Shown: in pieces, positions 31,340 through 32,143 of the stretch
How the letters are laid out: each line of letters opens with the position of its first letter
Position numbering within the stretch: position 1 is the first letter of the stretch
Source of the DNA: Anaerotignum sp.
GTDB taxonomy: Bacteria > Bacillota > Clostridia > Lachnospirales > Anaerotignaceae
NCBI GenBank assembly: GCA_028710085.1
Contig: JAQUSU010000009.1
Span: 15,595-47,737 of the forward strand
Direction of reading: 5' to 3'
Length of the DNA stretch: 32,143 nt
The notes under the pieces: model-generated
The model's input: the letters and a program-made list of their open reading frames with translations, nothing else
Databases searched by the model: none
What the model was told of the DNA's origin: nothing
Position numbers and translations under genes: made by a program

Positions 31340-32143
31340 TTATTTTTTCATATACTTATACAGGAACGTTACAATCTGTCCACGGGTGCATGGTGCATCC
31401 GGACTAAAGGTTGTTGCGCTAGTACCCTGCGTAATGCCATTTTCTGCCGCCCAAAGGACTGCATCATAACTATAACCATCCTTAGCTACATCAGTATAAG
31501 GATTTGCAATGGTTGCCGTTGGCTTACCTGCCCCACGCCACAAAAAGGTACCCGTCTGTCCACGTGTTACCGTTGCATTTGGCTCAAAGGTGGCAGCCGT
31601 TGCACCTGCGGTGATATTGTTTTCCACTGCCCAAAGAACAGCCTTATAGTAGTAAGCCTCCTTGGAAACGTCGTTGAATGCACAATTTGCAGCAGTTGGT
31701 TCGGGGGAGCCCATGGCTTTCCATAAGAAGGTAACGATTTGTGCTCTCGTGCAAATATTGCTAGGGCCAAAGGTGGTGCTGGATGTGCCACTGGTGATAT
31801 TGTTTTCCACTGCCCATTGTACTGCCTCATAATAATAGTCACTGTCTTTTACATCGGTAAAAGGATTTTTAGTTTCTTTGGTTTCTTCGGTTTCTTCTAT
31901 GAGTTCTTTGCCTTCCGTCCATTTTGCATAAACCGTGGTGCTTGCTGTCAGCGTAATATTTGATACTTTTTTGGTCAAAGCTTCATCAAAATACCAGCCT
32001 GCAAAGGTATATCCTTCACGAGTAGGCTTGTAGTCCTTTAAGTCAACCGCTGTGCCATTTATTTTAGAAACACTGGAAATGTCCGAACCACCGTTTGTAT
32101 CGAAGGTAAGTGTACGGGTAACGCTTGCGCCGCCACTACTGCC
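31340..32143 (-). CDS. SLH-domain protein, C-terminal part; 5' end beyond the window
   Basis: The frame is open from the right edge to the stop at 31340, giving the last 267 residues. They repeat the end of the neighbouring SLH protein: a short Gly/Ser linker, one InlB-type repeat (GYTFAGWYFDEALTKK, TTVYAKWTEG), a Glu/Thr-rich linker (EETEETKETK, three residues longer than in the neighbour) and three SLH domains ending in YKYMKK. The product would be anchored to the cell wall like its paralogue; its exported part lies outside the window and may differ. The two genes are in tandem with 31 bases between them. Confidence 0.85.
   Translation of the reverse strand, partial: GSSGGASVTRTLTFDTNGGSDISSVSKINGTAVDLKDYKPTREGYTFAGWYFDEALTKKVSNITLTASTTVYAKWTEGKELIEETEETKETKNPFTDVKDSDYYYEAVQWAVENNITSGTSSTTFGPSNICTRAQIVTFLWKAMGSPEPTAANCAFNDVSKEAYYYKAVLWAVENNITAGATAATFEPNATVTRGQTGTFLWRGAGKPTATIANPYTDVAKDGYSYDAVLWAAENGITQGTSATTFSPDAPCTRGQIVTFLYKYMKK
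31340..32143 (-). repeat. Direct repeat copy 2: InlB-SLH 3' end of the second SLH gene
   Basis: Partner of the copy at 26794-27588. The repeat may extend beyond the right edge of the window. Confidence 0.8.

Overview
The window reads as chromosomal DNA of a low-GC Gram-positive anaerobe, most likely class Clostridia. The base composition is AT-rich, Shine-Dalgarno sites of the AGGAGG type precede almost every gene, TTG starts occur, a ThiW-type ECF substrate-binding subunit is present, and the right end encodes large secreted proteins with S-layer-homology (SLH) domains. This placement is an inference; no rRNA or tRNA gene, CRISPR array or intact insertion sequence was seen.

Left part (1-5480). 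A type IV prepilin-like gene runs off the left edge. Next, on the minus strand, is a compact AraC regulator / EamA transporter / DUF2000 operon and a flavin-reductase-like gene. The plus strand then carries thiW and a PhzF-family gene. Their 5' leader holds a candidate, rather divergent thiamine-pyrophosphate riboswitch, with a clear intrinsic terminator and a possible antiterminator pairing. A separate promoter, long hairpin and hairpin-plus-T-run lie farther upstream and could make a small RNA.

Centre-left (5481-14109). A four-gene SMC-type operon of the Wadjet/MksBEF class lies on the minus strand, transcribed in the order jetD, jetA, jetB, jetC. JetC is a 1470-residue coiled-coil ATPase, JetA a kleisin-like subunit, JetB a small kite-like subunit and JetD a Toprim-type nuclease. 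Systems of this class cleave circular plasmid DNA. An unrecognised double-membrane-anchored protein is encoded directly upstream in the same direction and could be an accessory.

Centre-right (14190-25983). This is a full tellurite-resistance-type (Ter) stress module on the minus strand. It holds three TerD paralogues, a TerD-vWA fusion and an AIM24 protein. These are followed by a tightly overlapping enzyme cassette: CitE-like lyase, ATP-grasp, PRTase-TRSP, PRTase/StiP-PELOTA and HAD phosphatase. This cassette matches the predicted Ter biosynthetic module, thought to make an unidentified nucleotide-like metabolite. A hairpin terminator separates the TerD genes from the enzyme genes and probably sets their ratio. 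Upstream are a 52-residue conserved-looking small protein and a type II (PMCA-like) calcium P-type ATPase, consistent with the calcium-binding nature of TerD domains.

Right part (25984-32143). An AT-rich spacer contains what looks like the decayed 5' end of an SLH-protein gene. It is followed by a 1504-residue secreted SLH protein and the C-terminal part of a close tandem paralogue that continues past the right edge. Wadjet and Ter modules side by side make the middle of the window a defence and stress island.
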